A program made the translations under genes and the position numbers. A stretch of DNA of 50,872 nucleotides from Actinomadura sp. KC06 (GTDB lineage: Bacteria; Actinomycetota; Actinomycetes; Streptosporangiales; Streptosporangiaceae). Below the pieces are notes generated by a model. The model did no database searches, was not told where the DNA came from, and worked only from the letters and a program-made list of their open reading frames with translations. The DNA lies in assembly GCF_004348735.1 (NCBI RefSeq), contig NZ_SMKT01000052.1:1-50872 (forward strand). Reading direction: 5' to 3'. Positions within the stretch are counted from its first letter, which is position 1. Every line of letters begins with the position of its first letter. Shown piece after piece: positions 50,667 through 50,872 of this stretch.

Positions 50667-50872
50667 ATGCGTGCGGTGTGGTTGAAGGAGTTCGGCGGGC
50701 CGGAGGTTCTGGTGCCGGGGGAGGCGCCGGATCCGGTGCCGGGCGAGGGGCAGGTGCTCGTCGCGGTGGAGTTCGTCAACATCACGTTCGTGGAGACGCA
50801 GATGCGGGCGGGTACCGGGCCGGCTCCGGTGCGGGTGGAGCCGCCGGTCATCCCTGGGAACGGGGTCGGGGG
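50667..50872 (+). CDS. Quinone oxidoreductase/zinc-type alcohol dehydrogenase family, 5' end
   Basis: The first 68 residues, cut by the window edge, show the GroES-like start of MDR dehydrogenases: MRAVWLKEFGGPEVL, then EAPDPVPGEGQVLVAV and NITFVETQMR, ending at PPVIPGNGVG. The absence of an early Cys ligand and the wording fit the NADPH:quinone oxidoreductase (QOR) branch. The ATG at 50667 follows GGGAGGGG. It is divergent from the lipoprotein operon. Confidence 0.85.
   Translation, partial: MRAVWLKEFGGPEVLVPGEAPDPVPGEGQVLVAVEFVNITFVETQMRAGTGPAPVRVEPPVIPGNGVG

Overview
This is 50.9 kb of very GC-rich DNA with dense, mostly short-spaced genes. I read it as an actinobacterial chromosome, probably Streptosporangiales/Thermomonosporaceae (Actinomadura-like); that placement is inference. 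Support comes from a mycothiol gene (mshB), a mycobacterial Sdh1-type succinate dehydrogenase, two LCP ligases, several Ser/Thr kinases with extracellular tails, and a SAV_2336/MoxR/trypsin cassette typical of multicellular actinomycetes. I saw no rRNA, tRNA, CRISPR array, transposase or prophage.

Layout. 1-4.5 kb: a Ser/Thr kinase running off the left edge, a DUF4282 membrane protein, a lone A24 prepilin peptidase and an LCP ligase. 4.5-15.2 kb is a respiration block. It holds an Sdh1-type sdhCAB operon on the + strand behind two tandem CRP-like sites, a Crp/Fnr regulator, a LysR regulator, an arginase-family protein, and a second, unrelated sdhCAB on the - strand behind a perfect LysR-type operator. 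15.2-25.6 kb: a response regulator-PP2C phosphatase, a two-gene ABC exporter with one catalytically dead half, an S9 peptidase, a second Ser/Thr kinase, mshB and a DUF6113-like protein. 25.6-37.1 kb: a PadR/DHA2-efflux operon with a clear palindromic operator, a second LCP protein, rocD divergent from an Lrp regulator, rraA, a secreted M6 metalloprotease, an unknown secreted protein, and an MFS exporter with a TetR regulator that share an operator pattern.

37.2-44.6 kb is the most striking region. It is a tight four-gene - strand operon encoding a Trypco1 protein, a trypsin-VMAP-C protein, a MoxR AAA+ ATPase and a 1466-residue SAV_2336/FtsK-like protein. This matches the NTP-dependent conflict (putative immunity) systems described in multicellular bacteria. 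The giant protein strings together several P-loop-like domains of which only one keeps a Walker A motif.

44.6-50.9 kb: an MmcQ/YjbR protein, a membrane glycosyltransferase, a decayed C-terminus of a secreted S8 protease, an operon of a lipoprotein, a Gly-rich secreted protein and a third Ser/Thr kinase, and the start of a quinone oxidoreductase.

A recurrent feature is a TAnnnT hexamer 6-8 nt in front of the start codon of genes that lack a ribosome binding site. This suggests that many transcripts here are leaderless, and it helped choose several starts.
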